Positions 25,827-34,220 of a DNA stretch of 64,000 nt are shown in pieces. The stretch covers positions 62,001 to 126,000 of the forward strand of contig NZ_JAXHMV010000014.1 of assembly GCF_034521165.1 (NCBI RefSeq), in the 5' to 3' direction. The notes beneath the pieces are model-generated. The model saw only the letters and a program-made list of their open reading frames with translations. It did no database searches and was not told where the DNA came from. The translations under genes and the position numbers were made by a program. Positions within the stretch are counted from its first letter, which is position 1; every line of letters begins with the position of its first letter. This DNA comes from Thiohalophilus sp. (GTDB taxonomy: Bacteria > Pseudomonadota > Gammaproteobacteria > UBA6429 > Thiohalophilaceae).

Positions 25827-26591
25827 ATGGATTTGATCGACACCCATTGCCACCTCGACGATCCCGTTTTCGATGCCGATCGGGAGCAGGTGCTCGCCCG
25901 TTGTCGCCAGAACGGCGTGCAACGAATTGTGGTGCCCGGTGTGACCGCCGACAGCTGGTCCCGGCTCCTGGCGCTATGCGAGGCCGACGCCGGCCTCTAT
26001 CCGGCACTGGGCATGCACCCCATGTATCTTGAGGCGCACAAACCGGAACATCTGGATCAGCTGGCCAGCTTGTTGGAGGAAAACCGGCCCGTTGCCATCG
26101 GCGAGATTGGACTGGACTATTATATAGAGAACCCGGACCAACGGAATCAGGAGTCGTTGCTGCGTGCCCAGCTGGACTTTGCCCGGCATACCGACCTGCC
26201 GGTGTTGTTGCATTGTCGCAAGGCCCATGACCGGATCCTCAAGGCCCTGCGTGAAATCCCGGTCCGAGGCGGTATCGCCCATGCCTTCAACGGCAGTTTG
26301 CAGCAGGCACATCAGTATATTGAACTGGGTTTCAAGCTGGGCTTCGGCGGCATGCTGACCTACGAACGTTCGAACAAACTGCGCAAACTGGCGCGCGAGC
26401 TGCCACTGGAGGCCATCGTCCTGGAGACCGACGCTCCGGACATGACTGTCGCCTCCCATCACGGCGAGCGCAACAGCCCCGAATACCTGCCCGAATGCCT
26501 GGCGGCACTGGCTGAAGTGCGCAACGTCGATCCGGCCGAGGTAGCGCGGCAAACCACTGCCAATGCCGAAGCGTTGTTCGGGTTGCACTGA
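25827..26591 (+). CDS. TatD-family metal-dependent hydrolase
   Basis: The 254-residue TIM-barrel hydrolase has the metal motif DTHCHLDD at 4-11. It also has GEIGLDYYIEN, LHCRKAHDR and ETDAPDMTV, the full set of TatD ligands. Family members are metal-dependent nucleases/deoxyribonucleases implicated in DNA quality control. It is followed after 3 bp by tcdA, so the two are co-transcribed with the radical SAM gene. Confidence 0.93.
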   Translation: MDLIDTHCHLDDPVFDADREQVLARCRQNGVQRIVVPGVTADSWSRLLALCEADAGLYPALGMHPMYLEAHKPEHLDQLASLLEENRPVAIGEIGLDYYIENPDQRNQESLLRAQLDFARHTDLPVLLHCRKAHDRILKALREIPVRGGIAHAFNGSLQQAHQYIELGFKLGFGGMLTYERSNKLRKLARELPLEAIVLETDAPDMTVASHHGERNSPEYLPECLAALAEVRNVDPAEVARQTTANAEALFGLH

Positions 26592-26594
26592 ACC

Positions 26595-27413
26595 ATGACT
26601 CACGACGACTATGATGAACGCTTCGGCGGCCTGCGCCGGCTTTATGGCGAGAGCGCCTATTGCCTGTTACCGCAACTGCACATGGTCGTCGTCGGTCTGG
26701 GTGGCGTCGGTTCCTGGAGCGCGGAAGCACTGGCCCGCACCGGCATCGGTCATATTACACTCATCGATTACGATACCGTAGCCAAAAGCAATATCAATCG
26801 CCAGCTTGTGGGATTGAGCGAAACGCTGGACGAAAAAAAATCAAGTGTGATGCGAACGCGCATCCATAACATCAACCCGGCTTGTCAAATCAACGTGATT
26901 GACGATTTTATCAACAGCGCCAACCTGGCTGATCATCTGTCGCCGGATCATGGCTATGATTATGTAATCGATGCCATCGACAGCATCCAGTTCAAAACCG
27001 AAATGATCGCCCATTGTCGACGTAACAAGCTGCCCATTATTACCACTGGCGGTGCCGGTGGCGTCACTGATCCCACGCTGATTCATGTCGCCGATTTGAG
27101 TAAAACCTATAACGATGCGCTGGCTGCCAGAGTACGCAACAACCTGCGTAGCCGCCACGGATTCAGTAAAAACCCGCAGCGCCGTTTCGGAGTGGAGTGT
27201 GTCTTCTCCTCGCAACACAAGCTTTATCCCAAAGACGATGGCAGCGTAAGCCATCAAAAACCCGGAATACATGGCGTCAATCTCGACTGTCGCTTCGGCT
27301 ACGGCTCGAGTGTGACCGTCACCGCCACTTTCGGCATGATTTCCGCCTCGCGTGCCATCAACAAGGCACTGCACAAACGTCAACGTAAAGCGCAAGAGGC
27401 CGGGCATGACTGA
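26595..27413 (+). CDS. tcdA: tRNA threonylcarbamoyladenosine dehydratase TcdA (CsdL)
   Basis: TcdA uses ATP to cyclise t6A37 to ct6A in tRNAs reading ANN codons. The 272-residue E1-like protein has the ATP loop VVGLGGVGSWSAEALARTGI, the RFGG opening and IDAIDSIQFKTEMI. It overlaps the downstream radical SAM gene by 8 bp and follows the TatD gene closely. The GGAGGVTDPT segment matches family members. Confidence 0.94.
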   Translation: MTHDDYDERFGGLRRLYGESAYCLLPQLHMVVVGLGGVGSWSAEALARTGIGHITLIDYDTVAKSNINRQLVGLSETLDEKKSSVMRTRIHNINPACQINVIDDFINSANLADHLSPDHGYDYVIDAIDSIQFKTEMIAHCRRNKLPIITTGGAGGVTDPTLIHVADLSKTYNDALAARVRNNLRSRHGFSKNPQRRFGVECVFSSQHKLYPKDDGSVSHQKPGIHGVNLDCRFGYGSSVTVTATFGMISASRAINKALHKRQRKAQEAGHD

Positions 27414-28902
27414 TATCATTCTGTGTACCCTCAATGCCCGCTATTTTCACAGTTCGTTGGGATTGCGCTATTTGTACGCCAATCTCGGCGATCTGCAATC
27501 GCGCGCCCGGATTCGGGAATTCATCATCAATCAGCGCCCCATCGAGATTGCCGAGCAGCTGTTGGTGGACAATCCGAAGATCATCGGCCTGGGCGTTTAT
27601 ATCTGGAATATCGAGCAAAGCCGGGAGCTGATTGCTATTCTGCGTCGCGTGCGCCCCGACCTCATCATTATTGTTGGCGGGCCGGAGGTCAGTTATGAAC
27701 AGACGACCCTGCCGTTTTATGATGAGGTGGATCATATCGTCAGTGGCCAGGGCGATCTGGCTTTTGCCAGTCTTTGCAAGCGGTTACTGGATGGCGAGGC
27801 GGTTGAGGAGAAGATCGTGCAGCCGGCACCGTTCAAGCTGTCGGATCTGGCCTTCCCCTACCCCTGTTATACCGACGAGGATATCCGCAACCGTTTCATC
27901 TATGTCGAGGCCTCGCGAGGCTGTCCTTTCAAGTGCGAATTCTGTCTCTCGGCGCTGGATAAAACCGCCTGGCCTTTCGAACTGGAGCAGTTTCTCAGTC
28001 ACATGGAAACGCTTTATCAACGCGGTGCCCGGCATTTCAAGTTTATCGATCGCACCTTCAATCTCAAGGTGGCCAGCAGCCTGAAGATCATGGAGTTCTT
28101 CCTGGAACGGATCAACCACGGGCTGTTTTTGCACTTTGAACTGATTCCGGATCATCTTCCCGATCAGCTGAAAAGCATGATTCAGCAATTCCCGCCCAGA
28201 ACGCTGCAGTTTGAAATCGGTATTCAGAGTTTCAACCCGGCCGTACAGGAACGCATCAGCCGCCGCCAGGATGATGACAAGGCCGAGGCGAATATCCGCT
28301 TTCTGCGCGAGCAAACCCATGCGCATCTGCATACAGATCTGATCATGGGCCTGCCCGGCGAGGATGTGGCGAGCATCGCCCGGAGCTTCGATCGGCTGAT
28401 CGAACTGAATCCGCATGAAATTCAGGTCGGCATCCTCAAGCGGCTGCGCGGCGCACCGATTATACGCCATATCGACGAGTACCAACTGCGCTTTAATCCC
28501 GCCCCGCCGTATAATATTCTCAGTACCCGCGACATCGATTTTGCCACGATGCAACGGTTGAGCCGGTTTGCCCGTTACTGGGATATGTTCGGTAACTCGG
28601 GACGCTTTAACCGGACCCGCTCGTTGCTGCTCGACGAGGCCCCTTTCGATCGCTTTCTCCAACTGTCGGACTGGTTATATGCCACCACCGGGCAGACCCA
28701 CAAAATCGCCCTGCCCCGACTGTTTCGTTTGATCTACCAGGGCGCGAGCGAACTCTTCGAGCTCGACGAACAGCAACTGTATGACGCCATGTACGCGGAC
28801 TACACCACCTGCGGCATGAAAGGCGAACCTGAATTCGACACCAACCTTCAGAAAAGTGCAAGACAAACTGGTTTATCCACCAGGCAGGCACGGCATCATT
28901 AG
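27406..28902 (+). CDS. B12-binding radical SAM protein
   Basis: The start is the ATG at 27406, inside the tcdA end, giving 498 residues; the open frame upstream is tcdA in another frame. Residues 1 to about 140 form a cobalamin-binding Rossmann region (IIGLGVYIWN, IIVGGPEVSYE). The radical SAM motif CPFKCEFC places the cluster cysteines at 173, 177 and 180. The C-terminal part resembles the DUF4080 extension. Substrate is unknown; members are often methyltransferases or ring-forming enzymes. The overlap with tcdA suggests, but does not prove, a tRNA-related role. Confidence 0.9.
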   Translation: MTDIILCTLNARYFHSSLGLRYLYANLGDLQSRARIREFIINQRPIEIAEQLLVDNPKIIGLGVYIWNIEQSRELIAILRRVRPDLIIIVGGPEVSYEQTTLPFYDEVDHIVSGQGDLAFASLCKRLLDGEAVEEKIVQPAPFKLSDLAFPYPCYTDEDIRNRFIYVEASRGCPFKCEFCLSALDKTAWPFELEQFLSHMETLYQRGARHFKFIDRTFNLKVASSLKIMEFFLERINHGLFLHFELIPDHLPDQLKSMIQQFPPRTLQFEIGIQSFNPAVQERISRRQDDDKAEANIRFLREQTHAHLHTDLIMGLPGEDVASIARSFDRLIELNPHEIQVGILKRLRGAPIIRHIDEYQLRFNPAPPYNILSTRDIDFATMQRLSRFARYWDMFGNSGRFNRTRSLLLDEAPFDRFLQLSDWLYATTGQTHKIALPRLFRLIYQGASELFELDEQQLYDAMYADYTTCGMKGEPEFDTNLQKSARQTGLSTRQARHH

Positions 28903-28978
28903 TACCAGGTACTAAGTACTAAGTACTTAGTACTTAGTGCTTAGTGCTTAGTGCTTAGAACTTAGAACTCGGAACTTG
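28903..28978. repeat. Heptamer repeat upstream of greB
   Basis: A run of near-identical 7-mers of the type CTTAGTA/CTTAGTG begins directly after the radical SAM stop. The first part (AGTACTAAGTACT) is self-complementary with the next. It ends 6 bp before the greB ATG, where it could shape translation of greB. Confidence 0.75.
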
Positions 28979-28984
28979 ATATAG

Positions 28985-29491
28985 ATGGGACGTTATCGAC
29001 CTCCACAACCGAAACCTTCACCGTACATCACCCGTGAAGGTTACGATCAATTGCAAACTGAGTTGCGTTCTCTGTGGGTCCGTCGCGCAGAAGTGACCCA
29101 GGCACTCGCGGCGGCAGCCGCCGAAGGCGATCGCTCGGAAAATGCCGAATATATTTATCGTAAGAAGGAGTTACGCGAGATCGATCGACGCATCCGTTAT
29201 TTGCAAAAGCGGCTGCCGGAGCTGACCATCGCCCCCGACGCCCCCTCCAATCCGCAGCAGGTATTTTTCGGCGCCCGGGTGACGCTGGAGAACGACAACG
29301 GGCAGACGGTAGAATACCGTATTGTCGGACCCGACGAGCTGGCACCGGATCAGGGCGATATCAGCGTCGACTCGCCGCTGGCGCGGGCCTTGCTGAAAAA
29401 GAAAGTCGATGATGAAGTCGCGGTTGAAACGCCGGGTGGCCAGGTAACCTATTATATCAACGCCGTTCACTACACGCCAAAGCAGAATTGA
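28985..29491 (+). CDS. greB: Transcription elongation factor GreB
   Basis: The 168-residue protein matches GreB. The coiled-coil N-terminal domain (ITREGYDQLQTELRSL) contains the acidic tip AAAEGDRSENAEYIYRKKEL. A C-terminal FKBP-like domain follows. It stimulates RNA polymerase to cleave backtracked RNA. It is 2 bp from the COG0523 gene, so they share a transcript. Confidence 0.95.
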   Translation: MGRYRPPQPKPSPYITREGYDQLQTELRSLWVRRAEVTQALAAAAAEGDRSENAEYIYRKKELREIDRRIRYLQKRLPELTIAPDAPSNPQQVFFGARVTLENDNGQTVEYRIVGPDELAPDQGDISVDSPLARALLKKKVDDEVAVETPGGQVTYYINAVHYTPKQN

Positions 29492-29492
29492 T

Positions 29493-30494
29493 ATGCAACC
29501 GAAGGTTGAATTAATCCGACACATTCCCACCAATGTTATCACCGGCTTTCTCGGGGTCGGCAAGACCACAGCGATCCTGCACCTGCTTGAGCACAAACCG
29601 GCTGATGAACGCTGGGCCGTGCTGGTCAACGAATTCGGTCAGATCGGCATCGACGGACAGATACTGCAACAGGAAGGGGTGGCCATCAAGGAACTGCCCG
29701 GCGGCTGCATGTGTTGCGCCGCCGGCGTCTCGGTTCAGGTCGGGATCAATGCCCTGCTGGCCAATGCCCGACCGGATCGCCTGTTGATCGAGCCAACCGG
29801 GATCGGTCATCCCAAACAGATCATCAAGCAACTGACCCGGCCGCCCTTCGATCAAACGCTCGATATGCGTGCCTGCATCACCCTGATCGATCCCCGGCAT
29901 CTCGATAATCCTCGTTATCGCGAGAACGAATACTACCGGGAGCAGCTCGATATCGCCGATGTGCTGGTGGCCAACAAGGTGGACCGGTGTGAGGACAGTG
30001 ATCTGGCGGCGTTCGCCCAACTGGTCGAAGCACGCCAGCCGCGCGCCAGTTGTCAGGTTTCACAGGGGCAACTGGAACTCGCCTGGCTGGATCTGCCGCA
30101 TGCCGGACAGCAGGACGCCGTCAGCCGCTCGTTCCTGCAGGCCGATACAACGCCCGAAACCGGCATGGAAACCGAGCCCGTTAAACTTGACGCGGGAGAA
30201 TCCTGGCGGCGGCTGGAAAACCGTAATGGCGACTTTGCCAGTTGCGGCTGGTTGTTTGCCGAACAGCTGAGATTTGATTACCAGAAAACAAACAGCCTGA
30301 TCACTGCCATGAGTGCAGAGCGTATCAAGGCCTCGCTAAAAACGGATCAGGGAAACTACCTGTTCAACAGCATTGAGGGCGACCTGAGTGTTAGCGCCAG
30401 GGAGACCCCACCGGAAAATCGCATCGAAATCATCATGCTGGGCGATCCGGACTGGGACAAAATCGAAGACGCATTGCTATCCTGCCTGATTTGA
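29493..30494 (+). CDS. COG0523 (CobW-like) G3E GTPase
   Basis: The 333-residue protein carries the P-loop GFLGVGKTT at 18-26. The metal-binding CxCC motif is in GGCMCCA. The G4 motif is NKVD, and a C-terminal CobW_C region follows. Members deliver or insert metals, often Zn2+, and the CxCC motif argues for a metallochaperone role. No Zur-box-like or B12 operon context is visible; the partner is greB. Confidence 0.88.
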   Translation: MQPKVELIRHIPTNVITGFLGVGKTTAILHLLEHKPADERWAVLVNEFGQIGIDGQILQQEGVAIKELPGGCMCCAAGVSVQVGINALLANARPDRLLIEPTGIGHPKQIIKQLTRPPFDQTLDMRACITLIDPRHLDNPRYRENEYYREQLDIADVLVANKVDRCEDSDLAAFAQLVEARQPRASCQVSQGQLELAWLDLPHAGQQDAVSRSFLQADTTPETGMETEPVKLDAGESWRRLENRNGDFASCGWLFAEQLRFDYQKTNSLITAMSAERIKASLKTDQGNYLFNSIEGDLSVSARETPPENRIEIIMLGDPDWDKIEDALLSCLI

Positions 30495-30617
30495 AAAGCC
30501 TTACCACCAAGACACGAAGACACGAAGACACGAAGAAAATAATTATAAGTTCAGAAAATCCTGAGCAGGTACTTCGATGCTCGTACCCGTCAGATTTTTT
30601 TAACGTTATTATTTTTG

Positions 30618-31917
30618 GGGTCTTCACCAGTTCTAGTGGGTTCCCATTTCGTATTTTTCGGGCATTAGCGATAAGCCACCAAAATGAAACAGGATGGCGG
30701 TTTTAAATCGCTCCCGATTTCGAAAGCCGCGCGCCTTGTCTTTGAGCATTTTGATTTTGCTGTTGAGACTCTCCGCCCGGACATTGGTGACATTTAATAC
30801 GATGGCGTTGATGATACCCCACAGGTGTTGTTTAACCATTCGCGCGACTTTTTTGATCGGGGCCAGGCGGCTGCGAATGGCCCACTGATACCATTGCTGC
30901 CAGGCACGCTCGGCCCAGCCTCGGCGGAGGTAATGCCATAGCCCCTTGGCGTGTTCCTTGATGGCCCAGGCCCGACCGGTTTGGCGCGCCACGCGACTGA
31001 GTTGCACCAGTTCCTGGCGCAGCTGGCGTCTCAAGTCGGCCGCATTGCGCAACCAACCGTACTTGGTGCCCTTTAATGTCGCATCGCCCTGCTTCATGCG
31101 TTGCCGGTGCTCTTGTTTGCGCACCGCGTCGACGGCCTGGTTGAGATGCTGGTTGACGTGGAATTTATCGAAGGCGATTTTGTCTTCGGCGCCGGGGATA
31201 TGCTCGAGGGTGGCACGGATATAAGCTGGCCACATGTCCATCGAAATGCTCTGAATTTGCGCCTTCTGGGCGTCGCTCAGCGGGCCATAGAAGTCATTGA
31301 GGCTTGTGCCACGGCGGTCATCGGCGACGTGCAGGACATCCCCATGGGCGTCATTGACCACCGTCACGTATTCATGGCGCTTTTGAAAGGCGACCTCGTC
31401 GATACCCAGATGGGCTAACGCCGGGTGGCCCCGACGGGACAAGCCCCGCTGTACCGCGCGCTGCATGATGCCGTCCACGGCATTCCAGCTCAGCCCCATC
31501 TGTCGGCTGACGGCGGAGGCGGTGTTCTCTTTCAACAGCAGAATGACCATCGCCTCAAACAGGACCGTGTAGCGGGCGTTATCTTGTGCCCAGGGGACTT
31601 CAATGGTCTGAACGCCATGATCAGGGCATTGGACACGCGGAACATCGGCTTCAACCTGCGTTTTGAACTGGCAGGTATCCAGGTGCCGCCAACGACGCCG
31701 ACGCTTGTCGTAGCGCGGTGTTGACCTGCCACAGGTCGGGCAACGCAATAATGAATCCGCTTCGAGTTCAACATGGACCTCGACCGTCTTGTCCGGTTCA
31801 ATGAACTCGATGCCGCTAACAAACCAGGGCGAGGAGATTCCCAGGATCTTTTCATATAACGTCGCTTCATCCATCATCGATTTAACCTAGCAAACCCACC
31901 ACAATTGGGGAAGAGCC
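30618..31917 (-). mobile_element. Intact ISL3-family insertion sequence
   Basis: The element is 1300 bp. Its 25-bp terminal inverted repeats (30618-30642 and 31893-31917) match at 20 of 25 positions. The outer ends are GGGTCTTC and GGCTCTTC, typical of ISL3. It is flanked by a perfect 8-bp duplication TATTTTTG (30610-30617 and 31918-31925), the length expected for ISL3. Its only gene is a complete transposase. The exact duplication indicates a recent insertion. Confidence 0.93.
30633..31877 (-). CDS. ISL3-family transposase
   Basis: The 414-residue DDE transposase has an N-terminal zinc finger (LRCPTCGRSTPRYD) and an HTH region. The catalytic core includes GIDEVAFQKRHEY and SMDMWPAYI. A C-terminal acidic block, NVTNVRAESLNSKIKMLK, supplies the last catalytic Glu. 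The frame is complete and no disruption is visible. The ATG may be at 31877 or 31874. Confidence 0.95.
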   Translation of the reverse strand: MMDEATLYEKILGISSPWFVSGIEFIEPDKTVEVHVELEADSLLRCPTCGRSTPRYDKRRRRWRHLDTCQFKTQVEADVPRVQCPDHGVQTIEVPWAQDNARYTVLFEAMVILLLKENTASAVSRQMGLSWNAVDGIMQRAVQRGLSRRGHPALAHLGIDEVAFQKRHEYVTVVNDAHGDVLHVADDRRGTSLNDFYGPLSDAQKAQIQSISMDMWPAYIRATLEHIPGAEDKIAFDKFHVNQHLNQAVDAVRKQEHRQRMKQGDATLKGTKYGWLRNAADLRRQLRQELVQLSRVARQTGRAWAIKEHAKGLWHYLRRGWAERAWQQWYQWAIRSRLAPIKKVARMVKQHLWGIINAIVLNVTNVRAESLNSKIKMLKDKARGFRNRERFKTAILFHFGGLSLMPEKYEMGTH

Positions 31918-31970
31918 TATTTTTGTTTTCTTGGTGTCTTCGTGTCTTGGTGGTGAATATCTTTATGTTT

Positions 31971-32453
31971 TCACCCGAGATAACGCTGGCGTATATCCGC
32001 GAGCAACCCGCGCGAGGCTTCTTCAACCATATCGAAAACCCGGTCGAAGCCCTTTGCTCCGCCATAATACGGATCCGGCACTTCGGACTCGTTCAGATGA
32101 GGCGCAAAGTCGAGGAACATGTGCAGTTTCTCGCGGTGTTCCGGCGGACAGATACGCGCCAGGTTGTGATAGTTCTCTTCGTCCATCGCCAGCACATAAT
32201 CGAACTTGTCGAAATCGTCGGCCAGCGCCTTGCGTCCGCGCAGATCACTGAGGTCGATGCCGCGGCTACGGGCAGTCTCCTGGGCACGCGGATCCGGAGG
32301 CGCGCCGACGTGATAGGCATGAGTGCCAGCCGAATCGGTCACAATCTGTCCATCCAATCCCTCCTCGCGCAACAGATGGCGAAATACCCCCTCGGCAGTC
32401 GGGGACCGGCAGATATTACCAAGACAGACAAATAACACGTGTACTTTTTTCAT
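31971..32453 (-). CDS. Low-molecular-weight protein tyrosine phosphatase
   Basis: The 160-residue enzyme has the active-site loop CLGNICRS (nucleophile Cys10, Arg16). The general-acid loop is VPDPYYGGAKGFDRV. Bacterial members dephosphorylate tyrosine kinases that control exopolysaccharide export; some are arsenate reductase relatives. No Wzc-type kinase or wza gene is in the window, so the partner is unknown. It is divergent from amrS. Confidence 0.93.
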   Translation of the reverse strand: MKKVHVLFVCLGNICRSPTAEGVFRHLLREEGLDGQIVTDSAGTHAYHVGAPPDPRAQETARSRGIDLSDLRGRKALADDFDKFDYVLAMDEENYHNLARICPPEHREKLHMFLDFAPHLNESEVPDPYYGGAKGFDRVFDMVEEASRGLLADIRQRYLG

Positions 32454-32613
32454 CGACTTTTCAAATACCTATAGAACCTGCTCGAATTTTATCAGATTCT
32501 GTGGCCATTTTGGCACTGTTGATTCCCTGCCTCGAATCGGACGTATCGATTTGAAATCGAGTCAATCCACCCTATATTGTGTATACACCGAACAAATAGA
32601 CTGAGCGTTCACC

Positions 32614-33696
32614 ATGCAAGACACCGTCCCCACCCGCTACTGGCACAAACTCGACGACGGCCGCATCCAGTGCGACCTCTGCCCGCGCTTTTGCAAACTG
32701 CACGAAGGCCAGCGCGGGCTCTGCTTTGTGCGCCAGAATATCAACGACCAGATCATGCTGACGACCTATGGACGCTCCAGCGGTTATTGCATCGATCCGA
32801 TCGAGAAAAAACCGCTGAATCATTTTCTGCCCGGCACGCCGGTGCTCTCCTTTGGTACCGCCGGTTGTAATCTGGCCTGCAAGTTCTGTCAGAACTGGGA
32901 TATCAGCAAATCCCGGGAGATCGATACGCTGGCCGACGAAGCCTCGCCCGAATTGATCGCCAGCGCCGCGGAGCAGCTCGGCTGTCGAAGTGTGGCCTAT
33001 ACCTATAACGACCCGGTCATTTTCCATGAATATGCGATTGATGTGGCCAAAGCCTGTCATGAGAAAGGCATCAAGTCAGTCGCCGTAACCGCCGGTTATG
33101 TGACCCCGGAACCGCGCAAGGAGTTTTATCAATACATGGATGCAGCCAATGTCGATCTCAAAGCCTTTACCGAAAACTTTTATTATAAACTGACGGGCGG
33201 ACACCTTGAACCGGTACTGGATACGATTAAATATCTCAAGCATGAAACCGACGTCTGGCTGGAACTCACCACGTTGCTGATTCCCGATAAAAACGACTCG
33301 GATAAGGAAATCGAGTCAATGAGCCAGTGGATTCTCGACGAACTGGGCCCGGATGTCCCATTGCACTTCAGTGCGTTTCATCCCGATTTCAAGATGCAGG
33401 ACATACCACCGACACCGGCCGCCACACTCACGCGCGCGCGCAACATCGCCATGCAACAGGGCCTGCGCTATGTTTACACCGGTAATGTGCATGATGAGTC
33501 TGGCGGGAGCACCTATTGTCATAACTGTGGTAACAAGCTGATTGGCCGGGACTGGTATGTGCTGGGTGACTGGAACCTGACACCGGATGGCAAGTGCAAC
33601 GAATGTGGAACAGAATGTGCCGGCGTCTTTGAAGCCCGGCCCGGCCACTGGGGCGCAAAACGTCAGCCCGTACGCCTCAAGGATTTTGCGGCATGA
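32614..33696 (+). CDS. amrS: AmmeMemoRadiSam-system radical SAM enzyme
   Basis: The 360-residue protein belongs to the AmrS family. It has a Cys-rich N-terminus (CDLCPRFC, C37) and the radical SAM motif CNLACKFC with Cys85, 89 and 92. It also has VAYTYNDPVIFHEYA and a C-terminal zinc-ribbon-like region with four CxxC cysteines. The usual AmrA and AmrB (Memo) partners are not in this window. Substrate is unknown. It is followed after 43 bp by a small conserved gene. Confidence 0.92.
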   Translation: MQDTVPTRYWHKLDDGRIQCDLCPRFCKLHEGQRGLCFVRQNINDQIMLTTYGRSSGYCIDPIEKKPLNHFLPGTPVLSFGTAGCNLACKFCQNWDISKSREIDTLADEASPELIASAAEQLGCRSVAYTYNDPVIFHEYAIDVAKACHEKGIKSVAVTAGYVTPEPRKEFYQYMDAANVDLKAFTENFYYKLTGGHLEPVLDTIKYLKHETDVWLELTTLLIPDKNDSDKEIESMSQWILDELGPDVPLHFSAFHPDFKMQDIPPTPAATLTRARNIAMQQGLRYVYTGNVHDESGGSTYCHNCGNKLIGRDWYVLGDWNLTPDGKCNECGTECAGVFEARPGHWGAKRQPVRLKDFAA

Positions 33697-33739
33697 ACGC
33701 GCCTCTTCTGGGCGGCCCGAACACACAGTGTATTGCGCG

Positions 33740-34003
33740 ATGAGCGAGCTTGAGATCAGCCTGCAACAACTGCGCGGCATGATAGGTTTACGTGTTGTGC
33801 ATAACGGGGTTGTGTGCCAGGTCATCGAGGTGCTGGAAGACGGCCCCTCACTCGTCTTACAGAATCACGGGCCTGCCAGACCTGTCCAGTCCAATCAGCA
33901 TGGTGAAGGCAGTCGCCGAACGCCCGAGACCTTTACCATCCCTGTACTGACCCCTGACAGACGGGAGATCCACCCCCAGTACCTGGCGCTCGAACTGACC
34001 TGA
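33740..34003 (+). CDS. Small conserved protein of unknown function
   Basis: The 87-residue protein from the ATG at 33740 has a beta-rich N-terminal half (GLRVVHNGVVCQVIEVLEDGPSLVLQ). This half resembles small SH3-like or barrel modules. The C-terminus ends PDRREIHPQYLALELT. It is not recognised further. It follows amrS on the same strand and is convergent with ycaR, which supports an operon with amrS. Confidence 0.7.
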   Translation: MSELEISLQQLRGMIGLRVVHNGVVCQVIEVLEDGPSLVLQNHGPARPVQSNQHGEGSRRTPETFTIPVLTPDRREIHPQYLALELT

Positions 34004-34040
34004 GAGGTCGGGAACGGCCCTCCCGGGGCAATCAAACAGT

Positions 34041-34220
34041 TCAAACCTCTTCTTCGGGGTCAAGTTGCCGGGCTTCGTCCTCGAGCATAACGGGAATTTC
34101 ATCCCGAATCGGATAGGCCAGTCGATCCGCCTTGCAGATCAATTCCCGGGTTTCCTTGTTATAAACCAGCGGTCCCTTGCAGATTGGACAGGCCAGGATA
34201 TCAAGCAGTTTTTTGTCCAC
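34041..34220 (-). CDS. ycaR: Trm112-family small zinc-binding-type protein
   Basis: The protein has 59 residues. It starts from a GTG at 34220 (MDKKLLDILACPICKGPLVYN), and its coding overlaps the end of lpxK by 20 bp. The CPIC and LICKADRLAYPIRDEIPVM segments define the Trm112/YcaR family. E. coli has the same lpxK-ycaR linkage. Its role in bacteria is not clear. The C-terminal tail is acidic. Confidence 0.92.
   Translation of the reverse strand: MDKKLLDILACPICKGPLVYNKETRELICKADRLAYPIRDEIPVMLEDEARQLDPEEEV

Larger units (their letters stand above)
30504..31954. repeat. Octamer inverted repeat split by the ISL3 element
   Basis: The left arm, 30504-30540, reads ACCACCAAGACACGAAG with further CGAAGACA units. 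The right arm, 31926-31954, is its reverse complement. Removing the insertion and one target duplication joins them as one element of the type seen at 7020-7093. Confidence 0.75.

Noticed and set aside
28903..28978. Possible CRISPR array upstream of greB
   Set aside because: Units are 7 bp without spacers, and no cas gene is present; it belongs to the iterated intergenic repeats.
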